This document shows, piece by piece, positions 1 to 6,591 of a DNA stretch of 11,533 nt (the first letter of the stretch is position 1; the number at the start of each line of letters is the position of its first letter). A program made the translations under genes and the position numbers. The DNA comes from Oscillospiraceae bacterium. GTDB lineage: Bacteria; Bacillota_A; Clostridia; Oscillospirales; Oscillospiraceae. The stretch spans positions 1 through 11,533 of the forward strand of contig JAGBAI010000045.1 of assembly GCA_017939025.1 (NCBI GenBank), given 5' to 3'. The notes beneath the pieces were generated by a model that did not search any database, had not been told where the DNA came from, and worked only from the letters and a program-made list of their open reading frames with translations.

Positions 1-57
1 CCGGGCAGATGTCCACCGGACATCTGCATATAATGGGTTCGAGTCCCGTTTGCATAA
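1..57 (+). other. tRNA-3'-half-like segment with palindromic arm (truncated at window edge)
   Basis: Positions 33-49 form a canonical T arm: a 5-bp stem around the 7-base loop TTCGAGT at 38-44. They are followed by an acceptor-like TTGCATA and an A. Upstream, 5-14 and 18-27 are perfect 10-bp complements with a 3-base loop (ACC). This is longer and tighter than a normal anticodon arm; read as a 5-bp stem with a 7-base loop (CCACCGG), it lacks U33. No CCA is encoded. The 5' part lies outside the window, so a complete tRNA can be neither shown nor excluded. I read it as a tRNA-derived or tRNA-mimicking element rather than a functional tRNA. Confidence 0.35.
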
Positions 58-58
58 A

Positions 59-84
59 AATAACACCCCATAAGGGGCGTTATT
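59..84. terminator. Bidirectional hairpin terminator between two tRNA-like segments
   Basis: The arms at 59-69 and 74-84 pair around an ATAA loop, with C66-C69 against G74-G77 and one A/C mismatch at 65/78. A/T-rich flanks lie on both sides, giving a T-rich exit on either strand (best on the minus strand, where TTATTTTTATG follows). It is placed to end transcripts arriving from both convergent tRNA-like segments. Confidence 0.55.
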
Positions 85-88
85 ATTA

Positions 89-170
89 TGCGGACAACAG
101 GACTCGAACCTGCACGCTCTCGCAGTGGAACCTAAGGGTGATGTCACCTTAGGAAAGGTTTTACACCGCA
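89..170 (-). other. Degenerate tRNA-like segment (type II, long variable arm)
   Basis: Read on the minus strand, 113-97 is a canonical T arm (GCAGG, loop TTCGAGT, CCTGT). It is followed by an acceptor-like TGTCCGC and discriminator A at 89. Upstream, the bases between 130 and 114 (CACTGCGAGAGCGTG) resemble a Leu/Ser-type variable arm. The 5' acceptor candidate GCGGTGT (169-163) pairs at only four of seven positions, and there is no recognisable D arm. In the place of the anticodon arm is a near-perfect palindrome, CCTAA...TTAGG (153-131), with one bulged base. It is probably a tRNA relic, an attachment-site remnant or a structured repeat, and not a working tRNA. The stretch from 171 to 242 beyond it shows nothing further that I can support. 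Confidence 0.35.
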
Positions 171-242
171 AGCACTTGCTGAATATTGTTCAATGTGTGA
201 GCCAATAGAGGAACACCACGCAAAATCACCCTGAAATAGTTC

Positions 243-267
243 ATCCCCGGTATGGAAGGCCGGGGAT
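243..267 (-). terminator. Hairpin just after the DUF2284 gene
   Basis: ATCCCCGG (243-250) and CCGGGGAT (260-267) are perfect 8-bp complements around a 9-base loop. The stem begins at the stop codon of the DUF2284 gene. No good T tract follows on the minus strand, so this may be a weak or factor-dependent terminator or an mRNA 3'-end stabiliser. Confidence 0.4.
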
Positions 268-806
268 TAATCAAACACATACATTCCAAAGAATGCCAGC
301 AATCCATCTCCGCAGTCGTATTCCATACTGCAGGCATCTGCCAGTTTCCTGACGAAAATACAGTAAGCTGACATACAGGAGTACTGATATTCCGGAAACC
401 TGCAGGGTTCTCCATTGGTTTGCGCACAGGGGGAGCAAAGGCCACAACCGCTGGCACCTACAATGAAGCCGTCACAGCCTTCGGCCCGGAGCCGTTTTAC
501 CAGACGAATTTCTGCCTGGTTATGGGCGATTTTGGCGGGCTTGATGACAGTCATATCGGAATAGTCTGAAACTTCCCAAATGGTTTGCAGTACCAGTGCT
601 TTCTTGTGTGCCAGCACACGCTGTTTCATCTCTTCCGGAGCACCGCAATCGGGAGGACAGGAATAATTGGCACCATATTGTCCGCAGAGATTTTCCTCGC
701 AGTATGGGCGGAAAGAGGGATCAAAGACAATTGCTGAAGTATCCACAATGGCAGCCGCGGCAAAGCCTTCCTCCACGGCATATTGGATCATTTTTTCGTC
801 GGTCAT
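267..806 (-). CDS. DUF2284 family Cys-rich, probably metal-binding protein
   Basis: The 179-residue product matches the DUF2284 pattern (predicted metal-binding proteins common in anaerobes). It has an N-terminal Cys cluster, C36-x4-C41-x8-C50-x3-C54, containing the typical SCPPDCGAPEE stretch. A second, ferredoxin-like cluster follows: C121-x2-C124-x2-C127-x7-C135. More Cys lie at 144 and beyond. No signal peptide or membrane segment is visible, so it is probably cytoplasmic. The metal or Fe-S cargo and the biochemical role of the family are not established. The start at 806 is chosen because AAGGAGG lies 8 bases upstream; a longer frame to 839 would bypass this site. The start overlaps the stop of the upstream LysR gene as ATGA, so the two are likely translationally coupled and co-transcribed. 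Confidence 0.85.
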   Translation of the reverse strand: MTDEKMIQYAVEEGFAAAAIVDTSAIVFDPSFRPYCEENLCGQYGANYSCPPDCGAPEEMKQRVLAHKKALVLQTIWEVSDYSDMTVIKPAKIAHNQAEIRLVKRLRAEGCDGFIVGASGCGLCSPCAQTNGEPCRFPEYQYSCMSAYCIFVRKLADACSMEYDCGDGLLAFFGMYVFD

Positions 807-1714
807 TGGATTTCCTCCTTGATTGCAGCGCAGTGGCAAATCGCTTCCTCCAGTTTTCCGGCGGCGACACTTAAAGGCATATCTTTTCGTTTCAGAAGAC
901 AGATCGACCGTGCCGGGGGAACTTCTTTCAGATGCAGAATATGAACGGTTCCATCCGCAGCTGCTTCTTTTGCAGTGTGTTCCGGGATGAAACCGATCCC
1001 GAGATTGGCGCGGACCATGGGCAGAACCTGATCCGCCGTGGCCGCTTCGATATCCGGGGTGAACACAAGCCCCAGATTATGAAACCAGTCCGTATAAAGT
1101 TGGTGGGTAGAAGAACCCTTGCACAGACTGATTACCGGATAGCTGACCAGCTGCTCCAAAGTTAAGGGCCCCTCTGCCAAATGGGCATAAGCCTTGCCGC
1201 AGACAGGAACCTCATGAAAGAAATCCAAATCTCTTCTCACAAAGAGATCCTCCTGACCGATTGGCGGTGTAACCAAAGAAAAATCCACAAGACGATCCTT
1301 CAGAGAAGCAACCGCCTGCTGGGTATTGGAGTTGAAGATCCGCAGACGGATGCCGGGATACTGCTGCCGGAAGGTTTCCAGCACAGGAAGAAGAATTCGG
1401 TGCAGTGCGATCTCGCTGGTGCCGATGCTGATGGTGCCGCCTTGCAAGCTGCTGTGGAGCTGAACGGATTCTTCTCCCAGCTGGATCTGTTGTATGGCAG
1501 GCGCGATATGACTGAGCAGTTCCTCTCCTTCCGGTGTCAGCTGCACATTGCGGCTGGTACGGATGAATAGGGTACAACCCAGGGTCCGTTCCAGATTTTT
1601 GATGGTCCGGGTCACATTGGGCTGGTTGCTGTAAAGCATTTGGGCAGCCTTTGTAAAACTGCGGTATTGGGCAACATAATAGAATACCCGGTAGGAATCC
1701 AGATTGATATGAAT
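803..1714 (-). CDS. LysR-family transcriptional regulator, apparent ATT start
   Basis: This is a LysR-type regulator of about 303 residues, the normal family length. The N-terminal winged helix-turn-helix reads INLDSYRVFYYVAQYRSFTKAAQMLYSNQPNVTRTIKNLE. The C-terminal effector-binding domain carries the usual GTISIGTSEIALHRILLPVLETF opening, and GIGFIPEHTA near the end. The first in-frame ATG (1639) would remove the first helix and half of the HTH. The frame stays open upstream to a TAG near 1756 but holds no ATG, GTG or TTG there. The best start by family alignment is ATT at 1714, five bases after a GGGGTG that could act as a Shine-Dalgarno site. Either it uses a rare ATT start, the start codon has been lost by a point change, or the base is a sequencing error. 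It is divergent from the MATE gene and overlaps the DUF2284 start by 4 nt. Confidence 0.8.
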   Translation of the reverse strand: MHINLDSYRVFYYVAQYRSFTKAAQMLYSNQPNVTRTIKNLERTLGCTLFIRTSRNVQLTPEGEELLSHIAPAIQQIQLGEESVQLHSSLQGGTISIGTSEIALHRILLPVLETFRQQYPGIRLRIFNSNTQQAVASLKDRLVDFSLVTPPIGQEDLFVRRDLDFFHEVPVCGKAYAHLAEGPLTLEQLVSYPVISLCKGSSTHQLYTDWFHNLGLVFTPDIEAATADQVLPMVRANLGIGFIPEHTAKEAAADGTVHILHLKEVPPARSICLLKRKDMPLSVAAGKLEEAICHCAAIKEEIQ

Positions 1715-1763
1715 ACTATCACCCCGAATGATATCAATAGTGTATGGATACTATCTCAACTAT
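1703..1763. promoter_or_regulatory. Probable LysR operator region (repeats and dyads)
   Basis: This short divergent region is rich in symmetry. ATGAATACTATC (1709-1720) recurs as ATGGATACTATC (1744-1755), 11 of 12 matching, 35 bp apart. ATTGATAT (1703-1710) and ATATCAAT (1731-1738) form a perfect 8-bp inverted repeat. ATAGT-N8-ACTAT (1737-1754) is a perfect interrupted dyad, and a third ACTAT lies at 1759-1763. LysR proteins commonly bind such paired interrupted dyads in divergent intergenic regions. The dyad centre lies about 58 bp upstream of the start expected from the MATE promoter, close to the usual LysR recognition-site position. A possible lysR -35 (TTGAGA, minus strand, 1759-1754) overlaps it. 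Confidence 0.5.
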
Positions 1764-1767
1764 ACAT

Positions 1768-1797
1768 TTTACTTTTGCCCCTGTCAAGCGGTATAAT
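1768..1797 (+). promoter_or_regulatory. Probable sigma-A-type promoter for the MATE gene
   Basis: A perfect TATAAT lies at 1792-1797. A weak -35, TTTACT (1768-1773, four of six matching TTGACA), precedes it with an 18-bp spacer. The weak -35 next to upstream LysR-like dyads fits an activator-dependent promoter. The leader to the MATE start at 1831 would be about 27 nt. Confidence 0.5.
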
Positions 1798-1830
1798 ACA
1801 GCGGAGAAAACCATATTCGAGGTGCTATAC

Positions 1831-3168
1831 ATGAATAAGGACTTAACGGTAGGAAAGCCCGGTACCGTACTCTGGCAGTTCTGTCTGCCGCTGTTCGGAA
1901 GCATTATTTTTCAGCAGCTCTACAACATAGCCGACAGCTGGGTGGCGGGTAAATTCATCGGGCAGGATGCTCTGGCGGCGGTGGGCAACAGCTATGAGAT
2001 CACACTGATCTTCCTTGCCTTTGCCTTTGGCTGCAATATGGGCTGCTCGGTGGTGGTATCCCAACTGTTTGGTGCCAGGGAATACGGCAAAATGAAAACA
2101 GCGGTCTATACATCCATGATTGCCAGCGGTGTGACCTGTTTGGCACTGATGCTTGCAGGTTTGCTTGGCTGTGACAGACTGCTGCGTCTGATCCATACCC
2201 CGGAATCTGTCTTTTCAGATTCCAGGCTGTATCTGGATATCTATATCTGGGGTCTGCCCTTTGTGTTCTTTTATAACCTTGCTACGGGCATCTTCTCTGC
2301 ACTGGGAGACAGTAAGACGCCATTCCTTTTTCTCGCGGTATCCTCTGTGTCCAATATCTTCATGGACATCCTCTTTGTGACGGCCTTCCAAATGGGTGTT
2401 GCCGGTGTTGCATGGGCAACCTTCCTGTGCCAGGGAGTCAGTTGCATTCTGGCAGTGGCGGTGATCCTGGGGCGGCTGAAAAAGATTCCCGCAGCGGGGA
2501 AAATACAGGTATTCTCCATGCCGCTTTTGAAGCGTTTCGCAGCGATTGCCATTCCCAGTACCCTGCAGCAGAGCTTCATTTCTATCGGCAATATCATCAT
2601 CCAGGGTGTCATCAACGGCTTCGGAACGGATGTGATGGCAGGCTATTCTGCTGCGGTGAAGCTGAATAATCTGGTTATCACCTCCTTTACCACCTTGGGC
2701 AACGGTATTTCCAATTTTACAGCCCAAAATATCGGCGCCCATAAGCTGGACCGAATCCGGGAAGGCTTCCGGGCGGGACTGAAACTGGTGTGGATGCTGT
2801 GTGTTCCTCTTGCGCTGCTGTATTTTACCGGAGGCAGAGAGCTGATGCGCTTCTTTATGAAGCAGCCTACGGAAGAGGCACTGAACAGCGGTTTTGTTTT
2901 CCTGAGGATTGTTTCCCCCTTCTATTTCGTTGTTTCCTCCAAGCTGGTAGCAGACGGAGTTTTGCGGGGTGCGGGTAAGATGCGCCATTTTATGACTGCT
3001 ACCTTTACTGACCTGATTCTGCGTGTCGTGCTGGCCTTTCTCCTTTCCGGGACCGCGTTGGCATCTACCGGAATCTGGTGTGCCTGGCCCATTGGATGGG
3101 CTGTTGCAACAGCCATGTCCCTCTTTTTTTACCGGGCAGGCGTGTGGAAAACAGCCGAAACAGCATAA
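1831..3168 (+). CDS. MATE-family multidrug/cation efflux transporter
   Basis: This is a 445-residue integral membrane protein, within the normal MATE length. It shows the two-fold repeat expected of 12 membrane helices. The N-terminal half contains QFCLPLFGSIIFQQLYNIADSWVAGKFIG and ALAAVGNSYEI, typical of MATE helix 1-2 regions. The second half repeats this with IPSTLQQSFISIGNIIIQGVINGFG and AGYSAAVKLNNL. Family members export drugs, metabolites or small organic compounds in exchange for Na+ or H+; the substrate cannot be read here. The start at 1831 is chosen for GAGGTG 7 bases upstream; a longer frame to 1744 would overlap the promoter. It is divergent from the LysR gene, so probably under its control, and it ends in the terminator at 3181-3209. 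Confidence 0.93.
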   Translation: MNKDLTVGKPGTVLWQFCLPLFGSIIFQQLYNIADSWVAGKFIGQDALAAVGNSYEITLIFLAFAFGCNMGCSVVVSQLFGAREYGKMKTAVYTSMIASGVTCLALMLAGLLGCDRLLRLIHTPESVFSDSRLYLDIYIWGLPFVFFYNLATGIFSALGDSKTPFLFLAVSSVSNIFMDILFVTAFQMGVAGVAWATFLCQGVSCILAVAVILGRLKKIPAAGKIQVFSMPLLKRFAAIAIPSTLQQSFISIGNIIIQGVINGFGTDVMAGYSAAVKLNNLVITSFTTLGNGISNFTAQNIGAHKLDRIREGFRAGLKLVWMLCVPLALLYFTGGRELMRFFMKQPTEEALNSGFVFLRIVSPFYFVVSSKLVADGVLRGAGKMRHFMTATFTDLILRVVLAFLLSGTALASTGIWCAWPIGWAVATAMSLFFYRAGVWKTAETA

Positions 3169-3180
3169 CGATAAGCGCAA

Positions 3181-3209
3181 AAAAGGAACGACACAGGTCG
3201 TTCCTTTTT
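3181..3209. terminator. Bidirectional rho-independent terminator
   Basis: GGAACGAC (3185-3192) and GTCGTTCC (3197-3204) form a perfect 8-bp stem around ACAG. It is flanked by AAAA on the left and TTTTT on the right, so a T tract follows on either strand. It lies between the convergent MATE gene and the long minus-strand transporter operon and should end both. Confidence 0.9.
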
Positions 3210-3238
3210 ATTTTCTTTATGCTTCCCCGGAACGCTGA

Positions 3239-3925
3239 TTACGGAGATTGTTTGACACTGTCCAAAGTGACCACACGATCGCACATATAGCTTGCTACGT
3301 CGTGATCATGGGTAATAAATAGATATGTCAGATCCATACTATTTTGCAATTCCCGTAAAATCTGTAGGATCTGAGCCTGCACAGAAATATCTAACATAGA
3401 TGTGGGTTCATCCAAAACCAGAATTTTGGGAGATAACAGCAGCGCGCGGCATAAGGAAAGACGTTGGATTTCACCGCCGCTAACCTGGTGGGGATAGCGC
3501 TGCAGGAGTTCGTCAGTCAGTTTGACCCTTTCCAGCAGCTCATACATGCGCTGTCTATCCTTTTCCAACCGGAAAAATTCCATCGGTTCCAACAAGCTTC
3601 TGCCGAGACAGCAGTGTGGATCAAAAAAGCTTTCGGGGCGCTGAGAAATCAGTTGCACTTGGCGGCGAAATGGCAAAAGAGCTTTACCGCGAAGATGTGT
3701 AATATCCTGCCCTTGGTACAGTACCTGACCCTTGTCTGAGTTGATCAGCCGAAGAAGAATGCGTGCCAGTGTGCTTTTTCCACAGCCGGAGGGTCCCATC
3801 AGGCCTAAAGTTTCACCCTGGTAGAGTTGGATATCCACATGGTCTAAGGCTTGGTAAGGACATCCGCCGAATCCGTTGCGGAAAGTTTTTGTGATGTTTC
3901 GGCCTTCCCAAATGATATCATGCAT
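3239..3925 (-). CDS. Opp/Nik-type ABC importer ATPase, NikE/OppF position
   Basis: This is a 228-residue ABC ATPase, last gene of the operon. Walker A is GPSGCGKST (44-52), the Q-loop lies in LISQRPESFFDP (about 92-103), the signature is SGGEIQR (149-155), Walker B with catalytic Glu is ILVLDE (168-173), and the switch His is at 206 (ITHDH). It lacks the C-terminal Cys-containing oligopeptide/HPY extension found in its partner, so it is compact for the family, as are NikE-type subunits. It would form a heterodimeric motor with the upstream ATPase. The start at 3925 has GAGGTG 8 bases upstream and overlaps the previous gene by 8 nt. The gene ends 30 bp before the shared terminator. Confidence 0.9.
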   Translation of the reverse strand: MHDIIWEGRNITKTFRNGFGGCPYQALDHVDIQLYQGETLGLMGPSGCGKSTLARILLRLINSDKGQVLYQGQDITHLRGKALLPFRRQVQLISQRPESFFDPHCCLGRSLLEPMEFFRLEKDRQRMYELLERVKLTDELLQRYPHQVSGGEIQRLSLCRALLLSPKILVLDEPTSMLDISVQAQILQILRELQNSMDLTYLFITHDHDVASYMCDRVVTLDSVKQSP

Positions 3926-4832
3926 AACGGAAACACCTCACAATTCGTCCTTCTTCGGTAATATATGGCTCGGGACGGTTTTGATGGCAACGGCCTGTGG
4001 CATAAGGACACCGGGGTGCAAAAGCACATCCGGGAAGCCTCTGTCCGGCTTGCGGTGCAACACCGGCGATAGGCTGGAAATGTTTTTCAGGAAGGGCATT
4101 CAAAAATGCCTGGGTATAGGGATGACAGGGCTTATCAAGCACACCCATTCCCATTTCCATAATCTGACCTGCATACATAACAGTAAGGTTGTCGCACAGT
4201 TCTCTTGCCAACGGCAAGTCATGAGTGATAATCAGCATACTTTTCACTCCCTGCTGGCGCAAGGAAAGCAAATTATCCTGAACCTGTTGTCGCAGATCCC
4301 AATCCAGTCCTTTGGTGGGTTCGTCTGCCAGAATCCATCCGGGAGAGCAGGCGGTACCAATGGCACACAGTACCCGCTGCTGCATGCCTCCGGAAAGCTC
4401 GTGTGGGTAGGCACGTAAAATTCGGGAAGGATCTGTGAAACCAAAATCAATCAGAAGCTGTGAAGAACGCGCTTTCTGCTCCCTGCGTGAAAGCCGAAGT
4501 GGCAGCAAGGCTTCCGACAAATGGGCAGCAATGGTACGGGAGGGATTCAGAGATTCAGAAGGATTCTGAGGAATTAAACCGATTTGGGTTCCTAGCGGGC
4601 GATGGCCCTTCAGAGGCACACCGTCCATTTTCAGAGTGCCTTCTACAGAAGCGTAAGGCGGCAGCAAGCCCAGTATGGCTAATCCCAAAACGGATTTACC
4701 GCAGCCGCTTTCCCCGATGATACCGGAGATTTGTCCGGCAGAAAAGCAGGCACTGACTCCGTCAACAGCTTTCACTCTGGTTCCGGGAAGTGTAAAGGTT
4801 ACGCACAGGTTTTTCAGTTCAATGCCGTTCAC
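3918..4832 (-). CDS. Opp/Nik-type ABC importer ATPase, NikD/OppD position (GTG start)
   Basis: This is a 304-residue ABC ATPase. Walker A is GESGCGKS (40-47), the Q-loop is LIPQNP, the signature is LSGGMQQR (146-153), Walker B is WILADE (166-171) and the switch His is at 204. The D-loop region reads PTKGLD. The C-terminal segment LPGCAFAPRCPYATGRCHQ (267-285) is the oligopeptide/dipeptide-nickel transporter extension with spaced Cys. A GTG start at 4832 is preferred: AGGAGG lies 10 bases upstream and it overlaps the permease stop as GTGA. The ATG-initiated frame to 4922 would run 90 bp into the permease gene and adds an unrelated N-terminus. It pairs with the downstream ATPase. Confidence 0.92.
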   Translation of the reverse strand: MNGIELKNLCVTFTLPGTRVKAVDGVSACFSAGQISGIIGESGCGKSVLGLAILGLLPPYASVEGTLKMDGVPLKGHRPLGTQIGLIPQNPSESLNPSRTIAAHLSEALLPLRLSRREQKARSSQLLIDFGFTDPSRILRAYPHELSGGMQQRVLCAIGTACSPGWILADEPTKGLDWDLRQQVQDNLLSLRQQGVKSMLIITHDLPLARELCDNLTVMYAGQIMEMGMGVLDKPCHPYTQAFLNALPEKHFQPIAGVAPQAGQRLPGCAFAPRCPYATGRCHQNRPEPYITEEGRIVRCFRYA

Positions 4833-5653
4833 AGCTCTCTCACCTCCTGGTTCCGAACATCCAGCTTGTCCCGCAGTGCATCGCCAAGAAGGTTGATGGA
4901 CAGCAGGAGCAGAAAAATACATAAACCTGGTACAATGATCAGATGTGGAGCGCTACGGTAGTTCAGCCGGGCATCGCTGATCATAACGCTCCAATCCGGT
5001 GTGGGTGGGCGAATACCCAGTCCCAGATAGCTCAGAGAGGCAATGGACAATACGCAGCGGCCAACCCGTGTGGTAAACAGGACAATACACTCTGGCAGTA
5101 TGTTGGGAACAATATGCCGCCAGAGTATTCGCCAGGAACCAGCGCCCAATACCTGCAGGCCTTCCACAAAGGACTCTTCCCGGATGCGCAGGGTTTGGGT
5201 ACGGACAATTCGGGAAAAGCTGGCCCAACTGGTCAGTACCAGTGCAAGAAGCAGATTAGGAATTCCAGGGCCGAGAATACCGGCAATAGCAATCATTAGA
5301 CAGGTGCCGGGAAGACCCTGAAAAATATTTGCAAAGGCTGTGGTGCCCCAATCCACAATACTGCCGTACCAGCCTCCCAGAATGCCCAGCAGCATACCAA
5401 AAGCCATGGACAGTGTGGTAGCAGCCAAGGCAACCAAAATAGATGCCCGGCCACCATAAAGAACCCGGCTGAGCATATCCCGTCCCAGAGAATCCGTGCC
5501 AAATGGATGCTGAAGGGAGGGGCCTTCCAGACGGATGGTCATATCGATGGCATTGGGATCATAGGGGGCAAGCCAGGGGGCCAGCAGATTGGATAGCAAA
5601 ATGAGAAGCAGCAGCGCAATTGCCACAGCCATCTGCAGATTTACAGATTTCAT
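4829..5653 (-). CDS. Opp/Nik-type ABC importer permease, NikC/DppC type
   Basis: This is a 274-residue inner-membrane permease. It has the short N-terminal anchor of DppC/NikC proteins (AVAIALLLLILLSNLLAPWLAPYDPN) followed by HPFGTDSLGRDMLSRVLYGGR, a hallmark of this subfamily. The EAA-type coupling loop is VEGLQVLGAGSWRILWRHIVPNILP, which contacts the ATPases. The conserved end SYLGLGIRPPTPDWSVMISD is also present. The start at 5653 overlaps the NikB-type stop as ATGA; upstream in-frame ATGs would extend deep into the preceding gene. It forms the translocation pore with the upstream permease. Confidence 0.93.
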   Translation of the reverse strand: MKSVNLQMAVAIALLLLILLSNLLAPWLAPYDPNAIDMTIRLEGPSLQHPFGTDSLGRDMLSRVLYGGRASILVALAATTLSMAFGMLLGILGGWYGSIVDWGTTAFANIFQGLPGTCLMIAIAGILGPGIPNLLLALVLTSWASFSRIVRTQTLRIREESFVEGLQVLGAGSWRILWRHIVPNILPECIVLFTTRVGRCVLSIASLSYLGLGIRPPTPDWSVMISDARLNYRSAPHLIIVPGLCIFLLLLSINLLGDALRDKLDVRNQEVREL

Positions 5654-6591
5654 ATACGGCTGCCTCCTAGACGGACTTTTGGATCCAACAGCATACTGAT
5701 GGTATCCACTGCCAGTGTTACAAAAACAAATACCGCACCAGCCAGAAGCACATACCCCTGCAATGCAGGATAATCCCGGTTGGAGATGGCATCCAGGGCA
5801 TAACTTCCAATTCCAGGCAGTGCGAAAATAGATTCGATGATGACGGAGCCGCCAAGCATACCTCCGAGAGAATTGCCAAGTAGTGCTACAGTAGGTACAA
5901 TGGCATTTGGCAGAGCATTTCGCACAACCAGCCGCCATCGGGAGATACCCCGGGCGGCGGCAGCGGTGCAGTATTGTTTGCCGAATTCTGCCAAAAGGGT
6001 GGAGCGGGTTAGACGGGCAGCTGTTGCGCCACTGGCAGAAGACAACACAAAAGCTGGCATAATCATATAACGAATACCGCCATTGCCGCTGGTAGGCAGC
6101 CAGCCTAAAGTTTCCGCAAACAGCAGAATCATCAGCAGCGCCAGCCAGAAAGCCGGGAAAGACAGCTGGATATTAATATACGATTTTATCAGCTGATCCG
6201 GCCACTTTCCGTAAAAGGCCGCTGCAATACAGCCTAATGTGATTCCGCTAAGGCAAGCAAACAGTATGGCACAGGCTGCTAGTTTCAGTGTCACCGGAAG
6301 CCGCCGGAGTAGTTCCTGTGCCACCGGAAGCCTGCTGTCATAAGAAGTTCCCAGATCTCCGGCCAAGACTCCTTTCAACCAGTGCAGATATTGGATTGGA
6401 TAGGGCTGATCCAGACCCAGCTGTTTTTCCATTTCCGCAATTTGTTCCTGGGTAGGGGCATATCCGCCCTGACTGAGTGTGATCTCAGCCGGATTGCCCG
6501 GAGAGATCACACCCAGCGTAAAAGCGATCAGGGAGATTCCCAGAAGAACCGGGATCAGGGAAAGCAGTTTTGGAAGCAGGTAGCGCTGCAT
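5650..6591 (-). CDS. Opp/Nik-type ABC importer permease, NikB/DppB type
   Basis: This is a 313-residue permease with the usual DppB/NikB layout. An N-terminal helix (LLSLIPVLLGISLIAFTLGVISPGNPAE) is followed by an extracytoplasmic stretch with LGLDQPYPIQYLHWLKGVLAGDLGTSY. Several membrane helices follow. The EAA loop is AAAARGISRWRLVVRNALPNAIVPTV, and IIESIFALPGIGSYALDAISNRDYPALQG closes the family pattern. Its start overlaps the binding-protein stop as TAATG, and its stop overlaps the next gene as ATGA. It is probably the first half of the heterodimeric pore. Confidence 0.94.
   Translation of the reverse strand: MQRYLLPKLLSLIPVLLGISLIAFTLGVISPGNPAEITLSQGGYAPTQEQIAEMEKQLGLDQPYPIQYLHWLKGVLAGDLGTSYDSRLPVAQELLRRLPVTLKLAACAILFACLSGITLGCIAAAFYGKWPDQLIKSYINIQLSFPAFWLALLMILLFAETLGWLPTSGNGGIRYMIMPAFVLSSASGATAARLTRSTLLAEFGKQYCTAAAARGISRWRLVVRNALPNAIVPTVALLGNSLGGMLGGSVIIESIFALPGIGSYALDAISNRDYPALQGYVLLAGAVFVFVTLAVDTISMLLDPKVRLGGSRI

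Noticed and set aside
89..170. Functional tRNA-Leu or tRNA-Ser on the minus strand
   Set aside because: The T arm and 3' end look right, but there is no D arm, the acceptor stem fails at three of seven pairs, and the anticodon position is filled by a long palindrome. It is reported only as tRNA-like.
161..457. 98-codon minus-strand open frame ending inside the tRNA-like segment
   Set aside because: It lies mostly within the DUF2284 gene in another frame, has no good ribosome binding site, and its product shows no family features. Its end coincides with the tRNA-like region by chance or as part of a repeat.
1744..1830. 29-residue N-terminal extension of the MATE protein
   Set aside because: It would be translated across the TATAAT promoter and the operator-like repeats, and it has no family similarity. 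GAGGTG before the ATG at 1831 decides the start.
2215..3180. Long minus-strand open frame opposite the MATE gene
   Set aside because: The product is a low-quality His/Gln/Gly-rich shadow translation with no domain. The plus-strand MATE reading is unambiguous.
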